Part shown: in pieces, positions 22,602 through 29,188 of the stretch
How positions within the stretch are numbered: position 1 is the first letter of the stretch
How the letters are laid out: each line of letters starts with the position of its first letter
Virus record (IMG/VR): IMGVR_UViG_3300042691_012312
Span: 1 to 31,102 of that record
DNA length: 31,102 nt
Source: a virus
Strand: one strand, 5' to 3'
The notes under the pieces: model-generated
Told to the model about the DNA's origin: nothing
Seen by the model: the letters and a program-made list of their open reading frames with translations, nothing else
Database searches by the model: none
Made by a program: the position numbers and the translations under genes

Positions 22602-22797
22602 GGTCGTCCTCCTTCGTGGTGAGCCCAACCATTCGCAGCCCGTTGATGGCGCTCATGCGGATGTAGATGCGGAGATCGTCTACTTCTCTACGCAGTCGTT
22701 CGATCTCGTCGGCGGCGGCAGCGATGCAGTCGTGGCCTCTGCGGCCTTCATGGATCGGCACAATGAACCGCAGCCGTTCCACGATGTCGTCACCCAT
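22594..22797 (-). CDS. Small coiled-coil protein, DIVERLR family copy 2
   Basis: A 67-residue protein: MGDDIVERLRFIVPIHEGRR, GHDCIAAAADEIERLRREVD, ending GLTTKEDDRG. It is a shorter relative of the adjacent copy 1 and ends with an identical 22-bp DNA segment. The ATG at 22797 overlaps the upstream stop by eight bases (ATGGGTGA) and has AGGGAGG in front. Unknown function; it arose by tandem duplication or domain recombination. Confidence 0.8.
   Translation of the reverse strand: MGDDIVERLRFIVPIHEGRRGHDCIAAAADEIERLRREVDDLRIYIRMSAINGLRMVGLTTKEDDRG
22599..22620 (-). repeat. 22-bp duplicated gene-end/SD element, copy 2
   Basis: Exact copy of 22258-22279, at the end of DIVERLR copy 2 and holding the ribosome site and GTG start of copy 1. 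The two copies are 341 bp apart, so recombination between them would remove exactly one gene. Confidence 0.85.
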
Positions 22798-23059
22798 GCC
22801 GGGCCTCCCTGGTGGCGTGCAGCAGGTCGCTGCGGAGCTGTTGGATCTCGTGGCGGGCGTGCTCGGCCTGCCGTCGCCATTCGGCGCCGACGACACAGCC
22901 GTCGGGACACTCGGGCAGCGGCAGGTCCCGGACCCGGATCTGCTCGAGGAGCCGGGCGTCGTGGTCACGCACCTCGGTGATGACGAGTCGGGCGAGCCGG
23001 GCGGCGTTGCGGCACCCGTGCTGCTCCAGCGCCCGGGTCACGGTGGCGGCGAGGGTCAC
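22790..23059 (-). CDS. Small helical protein with two cysteines, unknown
   Basis: An 89-residue protein from GTG 23059 (GTGA overlap): TLAATVTRALEQHGCRNAAR, LARLVITEVRDHDARLLEQI, LPECPDGCVVGAEWRRQAEH, then helix EIQQLRSDLLHATREARHG. The C-terminal helix resembles the coiled coils of the next genes. No catalytic pattern was found. Confidence 0.75.
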   Translation of the reverse strand: MTLAATVTRALEQHGCRNAARLARLVITEVRDHDARLLEQIRVRDLPLPECPDGCVVGAEWRRQAEHARHEIQQLRSDLLHATREARHG

Positions 23060-23325
23060 GGGGCGACGGTCCCGAGCTCGCCCCACGCCCACTGACGCTC
23101 GGTGCCGCACGGCTGCGGCGCCTCGGGCGTGCCGTGGCACCAGTACATCCAGGTGCGGACGGTGCGGTCGGTGACGCCGTCGCCGTTGTCGTCCCGGTCC
23201 ACGTCGAGGATCCAGACGGAGCTGCCGTCGGGCAGGAACCCGGGCGACGACGGGTGGAGCCGGCAGCCGGTCAGGCCGAGTGCGGCGGCGGCGGCGAGGG
23301 CGAGGAGGAGGGTCTTGCGGGTCAT
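23056..23325 (-). CDS. Early-operon lipoprotein
   Basis: An 89-residue protein with a bacterial lipoprotein signal: basic MTRK, hydrophobic TLLLALAAAAALG and lipobox LTGC (Cys at about 21), which would be lipidated and anchored outside the membrane. The mature part has DVDRDDNGDGVTDRTVRTWM, an acidic Ca-binding-like loop, plus two more cysteines. ATG 23325 has AAGGAGA upstream. In prophages such lipoproteins often block superinfection; this one is in the lytic early operon. Unknown target. Confidence 0.82.
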   Translation of the reverse strand: MTRKTLLLALAAAAALGLTGCRLHPSSPGFLPDGSSVWILDVDRDDNGDGVTDRTVRTWMYWCHGTPEAPQPCGTERQWAWGELGTVAP

Positions 23326-23546
23326 GGGTGGTCTCCTTGTTGGTCGAGCGGTGCGCCGGTCCACACGTCCCACAGGCAGCCGCAGGTGCGGCAGCGGGAC
23401 GCGCATCGCAGGTCTCGGCTCTCGGGGTCGGGATGCAGGCACGAGCACGCCGGTTCGATCCACGGCCGCCCGTCCCGGCGGGCCGCCATCCAGTCGATGG
23501 CGACAAGGACGGCGAGGATGCCGAGCGGGGCGAGCGACCAGATCAC
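23322..23546 (-). CDS. Cys-rich membrane-anchored protein, unknown
   Basis: A 74-residue protein from GTG 23546 (GTGA). It has an N-terminal membrane span (WSLAPLGILAVLVAIDWMAA) and then a Cys-rich part (CSCLHPDPESRDLRCASRCR, CGCLW). The ATGA overlap with the lipoprotein gene suggests paired expression. It might be a zinc-bearing membrane protein; function unknown. Confidence 0.76.
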   Translation of the reverse strand: MIWSLAPLGILAVLVAIDWMAARRDGRPWIEPACSCLHPDPESRDLRCASRCRTCGCLWDVWTGAPLDQQGDHP

Positions 23547-23824
23547 GGGGTCAGCTCCAGCGTCTGCTGCCCCTCGACCTGGCCGGCGAGGCGCAGGACG
23601 TGGTCGTGGCCGGGCAGGAACGCCTTCGGGGCGATGCCGCCGGCGTCGTCGTCGAACACGTCGCCGAGGCTGTTGGAGTGCTCGTAGGCGATCACGACCG
23701 GCCCGATCGTCGACTGGAGCACGTCGGTGACCATCCACCGGTGGTCCCACCATGGCGCACGGCGCGCGTCGGGCTGGTTGAACCGGACCTCGACGACGTC
23801 GCCGACGGCGGGCACCCAGGTCAT
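23543..23824 (-). CDS. Small beta-rich protein, unknown
   Basis: A 93-residue protein from ATG 23824 (ATGA overlap), beginning MTWVPAVGDVVEVRFNQPDA and containing WWDHRWMVTDVLQSTIGPVV, an SH3-like small-barrel pattern. It ends QVEGQQTLELTP. No cysteines or membrane span. No known function. Confidence 0.76.
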   Translation of the reverse strand: MTWVPAVGDVVEVRFNQPDARRAPWWDHRWMVTDVLQSTIGPVVIAYEHSNSLGDVFDDDAGGIAPKAFLPGHDHVLRLAGQVEGQQTLELTP

Positions 23825-23973
23825 GGCTCGGACTCCGGTGTCCACGGGGCGAGCTGGTCGACCGGCAGCACGGCGGTGCTGCCGTCGTCGTACTGCACCT
23901 CCACGGCAGGCACGTCGCCGATGACGAACACGACGCAGCCGTTCGGGGTGATGACGGTGTCGCCGCAGATCAC
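23821..23973 (-). CDS. Small beta-strand protein, unknown
   Basis: A 50-residue protein from GTG 23973 (GTGA overlap with the Wbl gene): CGDTVITPNGCVVFVIGDVP, then VEVQYDDGSTAVLPVDQLAP. Repeated short strands suggest a small barrel. It is not homologous to anything I can name. Overlaps on both sides support a real gene. Confidence 0.72.
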   Translation of the reverse strand: MICGDTVITPNGCVVFVIGDVPAVEVQYDDGSTAVLPVDQLAPWTPESEP

Positions 23974-24347
23974 GAGCCGACCTCCGTGCGTTGCGCCTGC
24001 CGGATCAGCCGGCGTTGCCGTTCGCTCGTGCCGCCCCACACGCCGATGAGGCTCGGGTGGGCCAGCGCATAGGTGCGGCATCGGTCGATCACCGGGCAGG
24101 CGGCGCAGATCGCCCGCAGCGCCGTCAGCGACCCGCCACGCACCGGGAACCAGTCGTCGAGGTCGGTGCCCTTGCAGGCGGCGTGCTCGACCCACCGGCC
24201 GGGCGGCGGCGGCAGGTAGTCGTGGCCGCTGCGATGCACGGTGCCGGTCCGCAGGAGGCGCTTGTGGTGCATGTCGCACAGCGCGCCGTGGCGGGTCTTG
24301 CGGATCACGGCCTGGTCGCCGCAGTGGTCGCACGTCGTGAGGCTCAT
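23970..24347 (-). CDS. WhiB-like (Wbl) iron-sulfur regulator with N-terminal zinc motif
   Basis: A 125-residue protein. The C-terminal two thirds carry the Wbl signature: EHAACKG, then CAACPVIDRC (C-x2-C-x5-C) for a 4Fe-4S cluster, and GVWGGTSERQRRLIR, the glycine turn and basic helix that contact sigma factor and DNA. The N-terminus adds CDHCGDQAVIRKTRHGALCD with a following His pair, a possible zinc finger. Wbl proteins are known only from actinobacteria and their phages and regulate transcription with SigA. It is coupled to a second Wbl gene. Likely role: redirecting host or phage transcription. Confidence 0.92.
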   Translation of the reverse strand: MSLTTCDHCGDQAVIRKTRHGALCDMHHKRLLRTGTVHRSGHDYLPPPPGRWVEHAACKGTDLDDWFPVRGGSLTALRAICAACPVIDRCRTYALAHPSLIGVWGGTSERQRRLIRQAQRTEVGS

Positions 24348-24796
24348 AGCGCCGCCTCGGAGCGGGCTCGGTAGGCGGCGATGCGGTGCCGCTCGCCGGG
24401 CTGCGTGCCGCCCCAGATGCCGAGCGCCTCGTCCTGCTCGAGTGCGTGCTCGAGGCAGTCGGTGCGGACCGGGCAGCCGCGGCAGATGGCGATGGCCTGG
24501 GCCGCCTCGCGCTGGTTGGTCCATCCGTCCGGGTGCCACAGGCTCGGGTCGTGGCCCTTGCAGGCGGCCTCGCCGAACCAGTCGGGTCGCGGCGTGACGA
24601 TCCGCCACGGCTGCTGCGACACGGCTCGGCGGCGGCTGCGGGCACGGGTCCGGGACCACGTCCGGCACAGGTCGCACGAGCAGTCCCGGCGAGGGCACGC
24701 CTCGGTGGTCTGCGCCCGCCCGTGCGCCTGCGAGTAGTGGCCGCCGAGCGACGCCGCCGACTTGAGCAGCACACCGCAGTCGGGGCACGGGATCAC
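24344..24796 (-). CDS. C2H2-like finger fused to a WhiB-like domain
   Basis: A 150-residue protein from GTG 24796 (GTGA). Residues 1-30 hold CPDCGVLLKSAASLGGHYSQ followed by AH: a C-x2-C, 12-residue, H-x4-H finger with an LGGH core. A second Cys cluster CPRRDCSCDLC follows. Then the Wbl module: GEAACKG, AICRGCPVRTDC (C-x2-C-x5-C), and GIWGGTQPGERHRIAA. The combination of a C2H2-like finger and a Wbl domain in one short protein is unusual. It is encoded directly before the other Wbl gene, so the two may act together. Confidence 0.88.
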   Translation of the reverse strand: MIPCPDCGVLLKSAASLGGHYSQAHGRAQTTEACPRRDCSCDLCRTWSRTRARSRRRAVSQQPWRIVTPRPDWFGEAACKGHDPSLWHPDGWTNQREAAQAIAICRGCPVRTDCLEHALEQDEALGIWGGTQPGERHRIAAYRARSEAAL

Positions 24797-25128
24797 AGCA
24801 GCACCGCCACGACCCGATCCCAATCCCTCGGCCGCCAGACGTGGACCTCGACGTGCGGGTTGGCGGCGGCGACCGTCTGGAGCTCGACGAGGACGACCTG
24901 CTGCTCGGCGGTGAGTCGGCCGCCGTCGGCCTTCAACTCGATGAACAGGAGGCGCGGTCCGCGCCAGGCGACGAGGTCGGGCCAGCCCTTGAGGGTGGTG
25001 GCGGTGACCCATCCCTTGCCCTTGCCGCCGATCGAGCGACGGGTGTGGTTCCACGTCCAGCCCTTGACGTCGAGCGTCTCGCAGACGGTGCGCTGCCAGT
25101 CGACCTCACGGACGGCCGCTGCGGTCAT
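24793..25128 (-). CDS. VRR-NUC family nuclease
   Basis: A 111-residue protein from ATG 25128 (ATGA overlap). The PD-(D/E)xK core is visible: P50-D51 in LKGWPDLVAWRG, E64-L-K66 in LLFIELKADGG, and Q76 in LTAEQQ. The whole protein is the small VRR-NUC domain. This family includes phage Holliday-junction or structure-specific nucleases, fitting the adjacent recombination genes. A good candidate for branch resolution during recombination-dependent replication. Confidence 0.88.
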   Translation of the reverse strand: MTAAAVREVDWQRTVCETLDVKGWTWNHTRRSIGGKGKGWVTATTLKGWPDLVAWRGPRLLFIELKADGGRLTAEQQVVLVELQTVAAANPHVEVHVWRPRDWDRVVAVLL

Positions 25129-25649
25129 GCGGCCACCTGCCGGGCGTGCAGGCCCCTCCTGCGCAGCCAGCGGCAGGCCCGGCAGTGCCTTCCATCGGGC
25201 TTGCCCGGACGACGGACCAGCACCGTGTTCTCCGGGGTGAACTCGTGCCCCCACTTGCAGTGGGTCTTCCGGGCGTTCTTGGCCAGCAGCGACTCACCTC
25301 GGGCCTTGTTCTCGGCCAACGTCACCAGCTCAAGGTGGTCCGGGTTGCAGCAGTGACGGGTTCGGCACAGGTGATCGAGCACGAGATCGGGCGGGATCGG
25401 TCCGACGAGCGCCGTCCACGCCATCCGATGAACGAGCACGGTCCGCTTGTTGCCGTGGTGGAGCCGCCCGACGCCGATCTGCCCGTACCCGCTGCTGATC
25501 GCTCCCTGCCAGAGCCAGCAGCCCGACTCGTCGAACCGCACCCGTCGAAACAGCCGATCGAGCAGCGACTCGGCGTCGGCCTCGTCGGCGACGTACTGGG
25601 TGAGGTCGACGACCGCATCGAAGGGTGATCGGCGAGACCCTCCGCTCAT
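25125..25649 (-). CDS. HNH endonuclease (HNH_3-type, homing-like)
   Basis: A 174-residue protein. The core is GCWLWQGAISSGYGQIGV, VHRMAWTALVGPIPPDLVLD-HLC, then CCNPDHLELVTLAENKARGE, the HNH_3 pattern with D-H, N-P-D-H-L. The C-terminal THCKWGHEFTPENTVLVRRP and CRAC form a zinc part. Freestanding HNH_3 genes often act as homing nucleases between phage genomes. It is inserted between RecT and VRR-NUC yet keeps ATGA overlaps on both sides, so it may be a settled resident. Confidence 0.87.
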   Translation of the reverse strand: MSGGSRRSPFDAVVDLTQYVADEADAESLLDRLFRRVRFDESGCWLWQGAISSGYGQIGVGRLHHGNKRTVLVHRMAWTALVGPIPPDLVLDHLCRTRHCCNPDHLELVTLAENKARGESLLAKNARKTHCKWGHEFTPENTVLVRRPGKPDGRHCRACRWLRRRGLHARQVAA

Positions 25650-26536
25650 GCCAGCTCCTCCGGCGCCTGGAGCCAGTCGAGGACGGCGGCGGCGAGGTCC
25701 TGGCGGCTGGCGATGGCCGTGAGGTTCGCCACCGGCTCCCCGGCGTGCTCGGACGCCCAGCGGATCACGTCGCCGTGCCCGACCCCGGCGAGCTTCTGGG
25801 CGCTCTTGAGGTCGGCGACGGTGATCGTGTCGCCGAGCATCGCCGTCTGCTCGGGCTCGTCGACCGGCTCGACGATCTCGGCGTCGATGATCTCGCCCGT
25901 GTCGACGTCGGCGGTGGGGACGGGCCGGGGAGCGGCGGCGGGGGGAGCGGCGTCCCCCGGCCCGTCGATCTGGACCGGGGCGAGCACCTCGGTCGGGTCC
26001 ATCACGTCGTCGTCAGCGGCGAGGCCGACGAGGACGCTCGGGGCGAAGAAGCGGATGGCGTTCGTGGTGGCCCTGGCGACCAACATGTTCCGGGGCGTCT
26101 TCTGCCAGTTCGACTTGCCGGTCAGGCCCTGCCGCTTCGCCTCGTCGAGCGTGAACGTCTCCCGGCCCAGCTCGGAGCCGTTGCGGAGCACGATCACGGT
26201 GGCCGCCTGGTCGGACAGGTCGACGACCCGCACCTCGTAGCCGGCCCTCTCGGCGAGCGCCCGCTGCATGGTGGCGTCCACGACCGGTCGACCGTCCACG
26301 AAGCTCACGGTCTGGATGGCGGTCAGCGTGTCGATGCCACGACTGCGAGCCCACTGGTCGGCGAGCAGCACCGCGCCCGGGTTCTCCCGGTAGCTGCGCG
26401 GCAGGGCGTCCTTGGCTCGGGCGATGGCCTGCGCTCGGCGCAGCTCCACCTCCAGCAGCTCCATCGCGCCGCCGGACGGTGCCGGTTCGGCCACGGCCGG
26501 GGTGGCGTGGCGACTGACGAGCACGGGCTTGTTCAT
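25646..26536 (-). CDS. recT: RecT-like single-strand annealing recombinase
   Basis: A 296-residue protein with RecT features: AIARAKDALPRSYRENPGAV, LTAIQTVSFVDGRPVVDATM, TFTLDEAKRQGLTGKSNWQK and TPRNMLVARATTNAIRFFAP-SVLVGL. It binds single strands made by the exonuclease and anneals them. The C-terminal third is acidic and low in conserved motif (DGPGDAAPPAAAPRPVPTAD) with a final helical part that may bind partners. ATG 26536 overlaps the exonuclease stop (ATGA). The exo-RecT order matches many phages. Confidence 0.92.
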   Translation of the reverse strand: MNKPVLVSRHATPAVAEPAPSGGAMELLEVELRRAQAIARAKDALPRSYRENPGAVLLADQWARSRGIDTLTAIQTVSFVDGRPVVDATMQRALAERAGYEVRVVDLSDQAATVIVLRNGSELGRETFTLDEAKRQGLTGKSNWQKTPRNMLVARATTNAIRFFAPSVLVGLAADDDVMDPTEVLAPVQIDGPGDAAPPAAAPRPVPTADVDTGEIIDAEIVEPVDEPEQTAMLGDTITVADLKSAQKLAGVGHGDVIRWASEHAGEPVANLTAIASRQDLAAAVLDWLQAPEELA

Positions 26537-27525
26537 CGGGTCTCTCCCTTGGGTGCGGTCACGGTGAGGCGGCGAGCGCCGAGCGGGCGGCGTGCGGCCT
26601 CGTACAGGTCCGGCGCTTCGGCCTTCGCCCTGTCCCGGTCGAGGACGAGGCGGCCGAGGTCGGGGCGGGCGGCGAGCAGCTCGGCCTCCGCTTCGGCGGT
26701 GACCGTGAGCGCCGGCTTCGACAGCGACACGCGCCAGCCGTCGTCGGCGACGCCCTTGGTGGCGGCGGCGAGCCGGTCCCGGATGCGGGCCTCGATCAGG
26801 TCCCGCTCATCTGTCACGGCGCGCACGGCGGCCTTGATCTCGTCGAGGCGGCGCAGGTCGTCGACCATGTCGGACAGGTCGACCGTGTCAGCATCGACGG
26901 CCACGGCGTGGACGGCCTTCACGACGTCCAGCGCCGAGGCGACGTCCGGCTCGGGCAGCGTCTCGGCCTGGACGTGCTCCCACAGCTCATCGGCCAGGAC
27001 GACGAGGTCGTCGCACTCGAAGGCGTCGAACGTGACCCAGCGCAGCCGCAGCGCGACCAGCTCGTCGGCATCGTCGTCGATCTCGGCGGCGGCGACGAGG
27101 GTGCGGGACATGCCCGTCACCCACATCTGCCAGGTCACCTGCGGCATCCAGTAGTCCCATGCGGGCCGGACGTTCGCGCCGTGCGTCTTGATCTCGAGCC
27201 CGGCGGCGACGTCGTCCATCGTCGCCTCAGCCAGCGGCGAGAGGAACCCGTCGACCGTGGCCCGGTGGTGCGAGTAGTCGGGGTGCTGGCACCATGCCTG
27301 CTCGCCGACGACGTGCAGGCCGGTGATGGTGGCGACGCTGTCGGCGATGACCTGCTCCCAGCGGAGGCCGCGGCGCATCACGTCGGTCGTCTCGGCCGGC
27401 GGCGTCAGGCCGAGCTTGTCGGCGACGACCCCGTAGCGGCCGCCGTAGCGCCCGGAGCGCGCCCGGGCGATGTCGGAGGCGGTGATGCCTGCCTTGCGCC
27501 AGGCGAGCCAGTCGGTGTCGGTCAC
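26533..27525 (-). CDS. YqaJ-type phage exonuclease
   Basis: A 330-residue protein from GTG 27525. The YqaJ/lambda-exo core is clear: GITASDIARARSGR, RRGLRWEQVIADSV with E57, RATVDGFL with D92, GLEIKTHG with E111 and K113, and MPQVTWQMWVTG with Q129. This 5'-3' exonuclease would make 3' single strands for RecT. Residues about 200-330 form a helical tail (VDDLRRLDEIKAAVRAVTDE). Paired with the RecT-like gene it gives a complete annealing recombination module. Confidence 0.93.
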   Translation of the reverse strand: MTDTDWLAWRKAGITASDIARARSGRYGGRYGVVADKLGLTPPAETTDVMRRGLRWEQVIADSVATITGLHVVGEQAWCQHPDYSHHRATVDGFLSPLAEATMDDVAAGLEIKTHGANVRPAWDYWMPQVTWQMWVTGMSRTLVAAAEIDDDADELVALRLRWVTFDAFECDDLVVLADELWEHVQAETLPEPDVASALDVVKAVHAVAVDADTVDLSDMVDDLRRLDEIKAAVRAVTDERDLIEARIRDRLAAATKGVADDGWRVSLSKPALTVTAEAEAELLAARPDLGRLVLDRDRAKAEAPDLYEAARRPLGARRLTVTAPKGETR

Positions 27526-27782
27526 GCCCGGCCCTCCCGGTCGACGACTCGGAGCAGGACGTGGTGGCGGGCGGCCATCGCGTCGACCATCACGGCCTGG
27601 ACGTCCTCAGGCGTCCACGCCACGTCGATCACGGACCACTCCCGGGACTGCCGGTCCAGGCCCTCGACGGTCCACCGAGGACCCAGAGGCGGCAGTTGCG
27701 GCCGGTTGCGGACCCGGCCGAACCACAGCGCCGGGACGACCAGCGCGACGACGATGACAAGCGCCTCGATGACCGGGCTCAT
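27522..27782 (-). CDS. N-terminally anchored membrane protein, unknown
   Basis: An 86-residue protein with an N-terminal span [20 protein letters not shown] and a cytoplasmic part [40 protein letters not shown]. It starts ATG 27782, overlapping the pentapeptide gene (ATGA). It is placed between the pentapeptide protein and the exonuclease. Function unknown. Confidence 0.76.
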   Translation of the reverse strand: MSPVIEALVIVVALVVPALWFGRVRNRPQLPPLGPRWTVEGLDRQSREWSVIDVAWTPEDVQAVMVDAMAARHHVLLRVVDREGRA

Positions 27783-28354
27783 GCTGCGTCCCCGACGACG
27801 GGCACGAGATGCGACTCGATGCGCTCCAGCCCGGCAAGGGCGTCGGCGATCAGGGCGTCACGGTCAGCGCGGTCCCGGTACTCGGGTGGCCCGCCAGGCT
27901 GGGTCAGGTTTGCTCGGCACTCGTCGGCGGTGCCTGACCAGCACCCGGCCCAGATCCGCAGCGTGCCGTCGATGACGGCGCCGAGCATCAGATGCCCGAG
28001 GCCCACCTGGCCCGCTGACCAGGCGGCGACGCCGTACGCATCGGCGAGGTTCGCACGGGCGAGGTTCGCATCGGCGAGGTTCGCACGGGCGAGGTCCGCA
28101 CCGGCGAGGTACGCACGGGTGAGGTTCGCACCGGCGAGGTCCGCACCGGTGAGGTCCGCACGGGTGAGGTTCGCACCGGCGAGGTTCGCACCGGCGAGGT
28201 CCGCACGGGCGAGGTCCGCACCGGCGAGGTACGCACCGGCGAGGTTCGCACCGGCGAGGTACGCACCGGCGAGGTCCGCATGTTGGCCGCCGGGCTCCCC
28301 GTCGAGCCACAGTCGGTGCAGTCGCAGAACATCAGCCAGGTCATCGGGCGCCAT
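27779..28354 (-). CDS. Pentapeptide-repeat protein
   Basis: About 191 residues. After an N-terminal helix ([16 protein letters not shown]), some sixteen A(D/N/Y)L(A/T)x pentapeptides run from about residue 26 to 106 ([15 protein letters not shown]). These fold as a right-handed quadrilateral beta-helix resembling DNA in shape and charge. The C-terminal 85 residues ([20 protein letters not shown]) form a separate domain. Known relatives such as MfpA and Qnr protect or inhibit gyrase; some phage versions act against host functions. ATG 28354 is taken; GTG 28357 just before it also overlaps the upstream stop. It is among the first early genes. Confidence 0.92.
   Translation of the reverse strand: MAPDDLADVLRLHRLWLDGEPGGQHADLAGAYLAGANLAGAYLAGADLARADLAGANLAGANLTRADLTGADLAGANLTRAYLAGADLARANLADANLARANLADAYGVAAWSAGQVGLGHLMLGAVIDGTLRIWAGCWSGTADECRANLTQPGGPPEYRDRADRDALIADALAGLERIESHLVPVVGDAA
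28044..28283. repeat. Sixteen tandem 15-bp units inside the pentapeptide gene
   Basis: The DNA reads as sixteen direct 15-bp copies close to GCGAGGTTCGCACCG, one for each pentapeptide, with variation mainly at three positions. Near-perfect DNA identity, beyond what the protein requires, indicates recent expansion or ongoing slippage. Confidence 0.92.
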
Positions 28355-28572
28355 CACGCACCCCCGACGACGGGCAGGCAGGCGAGCAGGTCGGAGGCGA
28401 TGGCAGCGGCGATGCCGTGCGCCTGGTCGGCGGGGACGACGATGCGGATCGTCTCGTTGCCGATGCGGACCTCGAGGACGGAGTCGATGGAGGTGAGCCG
28501 GTCGACCTTGGCGGAGGCGCCGAGCGCCTTCGTCTGGAGGGCGTCGATGATGATCGTGGTGCGGGCCATCAC
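28354..28572 (-). CDS. Small alpha/beta protein, unknown
   Basis: A 72-residue protein beginning at GTG 28572 (or ATG 28569): [60 protein letters not shown]. Strand-helix-strand with no cysteines; possibly a small fold for RNA or peptide binding. The same GTGATGGC junction is used at its start and at the next gene's start. Second gene of the early operon; unknown. Confidence 0.76.
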   Translation of the reverse strand: MMARTTIIIDALQTKALGASAKVDRLTSIDSVLEVRIGNETIRIVVPADQAHGIAAAIASDLLACLPVVGGA

Positions 28573-28757
28573 GCCACCTCGGTGGTGGCGCTGGCGGCGG
28601 CGAGCTCGTCGAGCTGGTCGGGGTGCCAGAGCATGGCGCCGTTGCGGAGCCGTGCGGCTGGGGTGATGCGGCCGAGCTGGACCCTGCGGGTCAGCGTGGA
28701 CCGGTCGACGCCGAGGCGTTCAGCGACTTCGGCGGTGGTGAGCAGGTCGGGAACCAT
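28569..28757 (-). CDS. Helix-turn-helix excisionase/early regulator
   Basis: A 62-residue protein, [52 protein letters not shown]: a MerR-type winged helix (HTH_17) as used by phage excisionases and small Cro-like regulators. ATG 28757 was chosen over an upstream ATG that would overlap the promoter. It is the first leftward gene facing the repressor. Either excision (Xis) with the integrase or Cro-type control is plausible. Confidence 0.85.
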   Translation of the reverse strand: MVPDLLTTAEVAERLGVDRSTLTRRVQLGRITPAARLRNGAMLWHPDQLDELAAASATTEVA

Positions 28758-28765
28758 GGGGACGC

Positions 28766-28795
28766 AAGATGGCGCATTGCACCAGTATGTGTCAA
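28766..28795 (-). promoter_or_regulatory. Candidate early leftward promoter
   Basis: On the minus strand TTGACA (28790-28795) matches the -35 consensus exactly. About 18 bases later CATCTT (28766-28771) is a weak -10. It lies 9 bases upstream of the excisionase-like start. Operator O2 covers its -35. Transcription from here would drive all early genes. Confidence 0.5.
28777..28795. promoter_or_regulatory. Operator-like palindrome O2
   Basis: TTGCACCAGTATGTGTCAA has inverted ends TTGCAC and GTGtCAA around CAGTAT. It shares TGCACYAGTMTGTG with O1, an identity expected for two binding sites of one repressor. It overlaps the -35 of the leftward promoter. Confidence 0.65.
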
Positions 28796-28832
28796 GTACC
28801 CAAGGCACAGTTTCCGGCGCGCTGAGCCGATC

Positions 28833-28861
28833 TTGAGGTTTGCCCCTTCCTGCACTAGTCT
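28833..28861 (+). promoter_or_regulatory. Repressor/integrase promoter
   Basis: TTGAGG (28833-28838), a 17-base spacer, then TAGTCT (28856-28861): a good actinobacterial sigma-A-type promoter facing right. The repressor ATG is at 28892. O1 covers the -10, so the repressor could limit its own synthesis. Confidence 0.7.
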
Positions 28862-28866
28862 GTGCA
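28851..28866. promoter_or_regulatory. Operator-like palindrome O1
   Basis: TGCAC-TAGTCT-GTGCA is a perfect 5+5 inverted repeat overlapping the -10 of the rightward promoter. Its core matches O2 at 13 of 14 positions. Probable binding site of the divergent repressor. Confidence 0.7.
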
Positions 28867-28891
28867 TGGCCACGGATAGTGGGAGGCGGCT

Positions 28892-29185
28892 ATGGCAACG
28901 ACAGGACTCGATCTCGGGTGGACGCTCGGGGACCGGATGGCGAAAGCGAGGCGCGCATCGGGCGTCTCCAGCTACGCCATGGCGGCGCACCTCGGCGTCA
29001 GCCGCAACACGATCGGACGATGGGAGAACGGGCACACCACGCCGACCAAGTCGGTGGTGATTGTCTGGTCACAGGTGACCGGCGCCCCGATCGACTGGCT
29101 CGCCGGGGACGACCTCGACGGACCCTTTCCTACCGCTGACCTGCCTATTCAGCCTTCCCCATGCAATCTGCAAAGGGCCGCATGA
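28892..29185 (+). CDS. XRE-family immunity repressor
   Basis: A 97-residue protein with a Cro/CI helix-turn-helix at about 12-67: TLGDRMAKARRASGVSSYAM, AAHLGVSRNTIGRWENGHTT, PTKSVVIVWSQVTGAPIDWL. It has no peptidase or second domain, so dimers form by another surface or the protein acts as a small CI-like repressor. GGGAGG sits five bases before ATG 28892. It is divergent from the excisionase-like gene and co-directional with integrase three bases downstream, giving a lysogeny operon. Confidence 0.9.
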   Translation: MATTGLDLGWTLGDRMAKARRASGVSSYAMAAHLGVSRNTIGRWENGHTTPTKSVVIVWSQVTGAPIDWLAGDDLDGPFPTADLPIQPSPCNLQRAA

Positions 29186-29188
29186 CCC

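Noticed and set aside
28044-28283. CRISPR array
   Set aside because: The 15-bp units are directly adjacent with no spacers and are in frame with a pentapeptide protein.
27561-28496. Rightward frame with repeated ARFASARFA-like residues
   Set aside because: It is the antisense reading of the 15-bp pentapeptide DNA repeats.
28623-29060. Rightward 145-codon frame through the immunity switch
   Set aside because: It crosses both promoters and the operators and overlaps the repressor in another frame; no ribosome site and no recognisable protein pattern.
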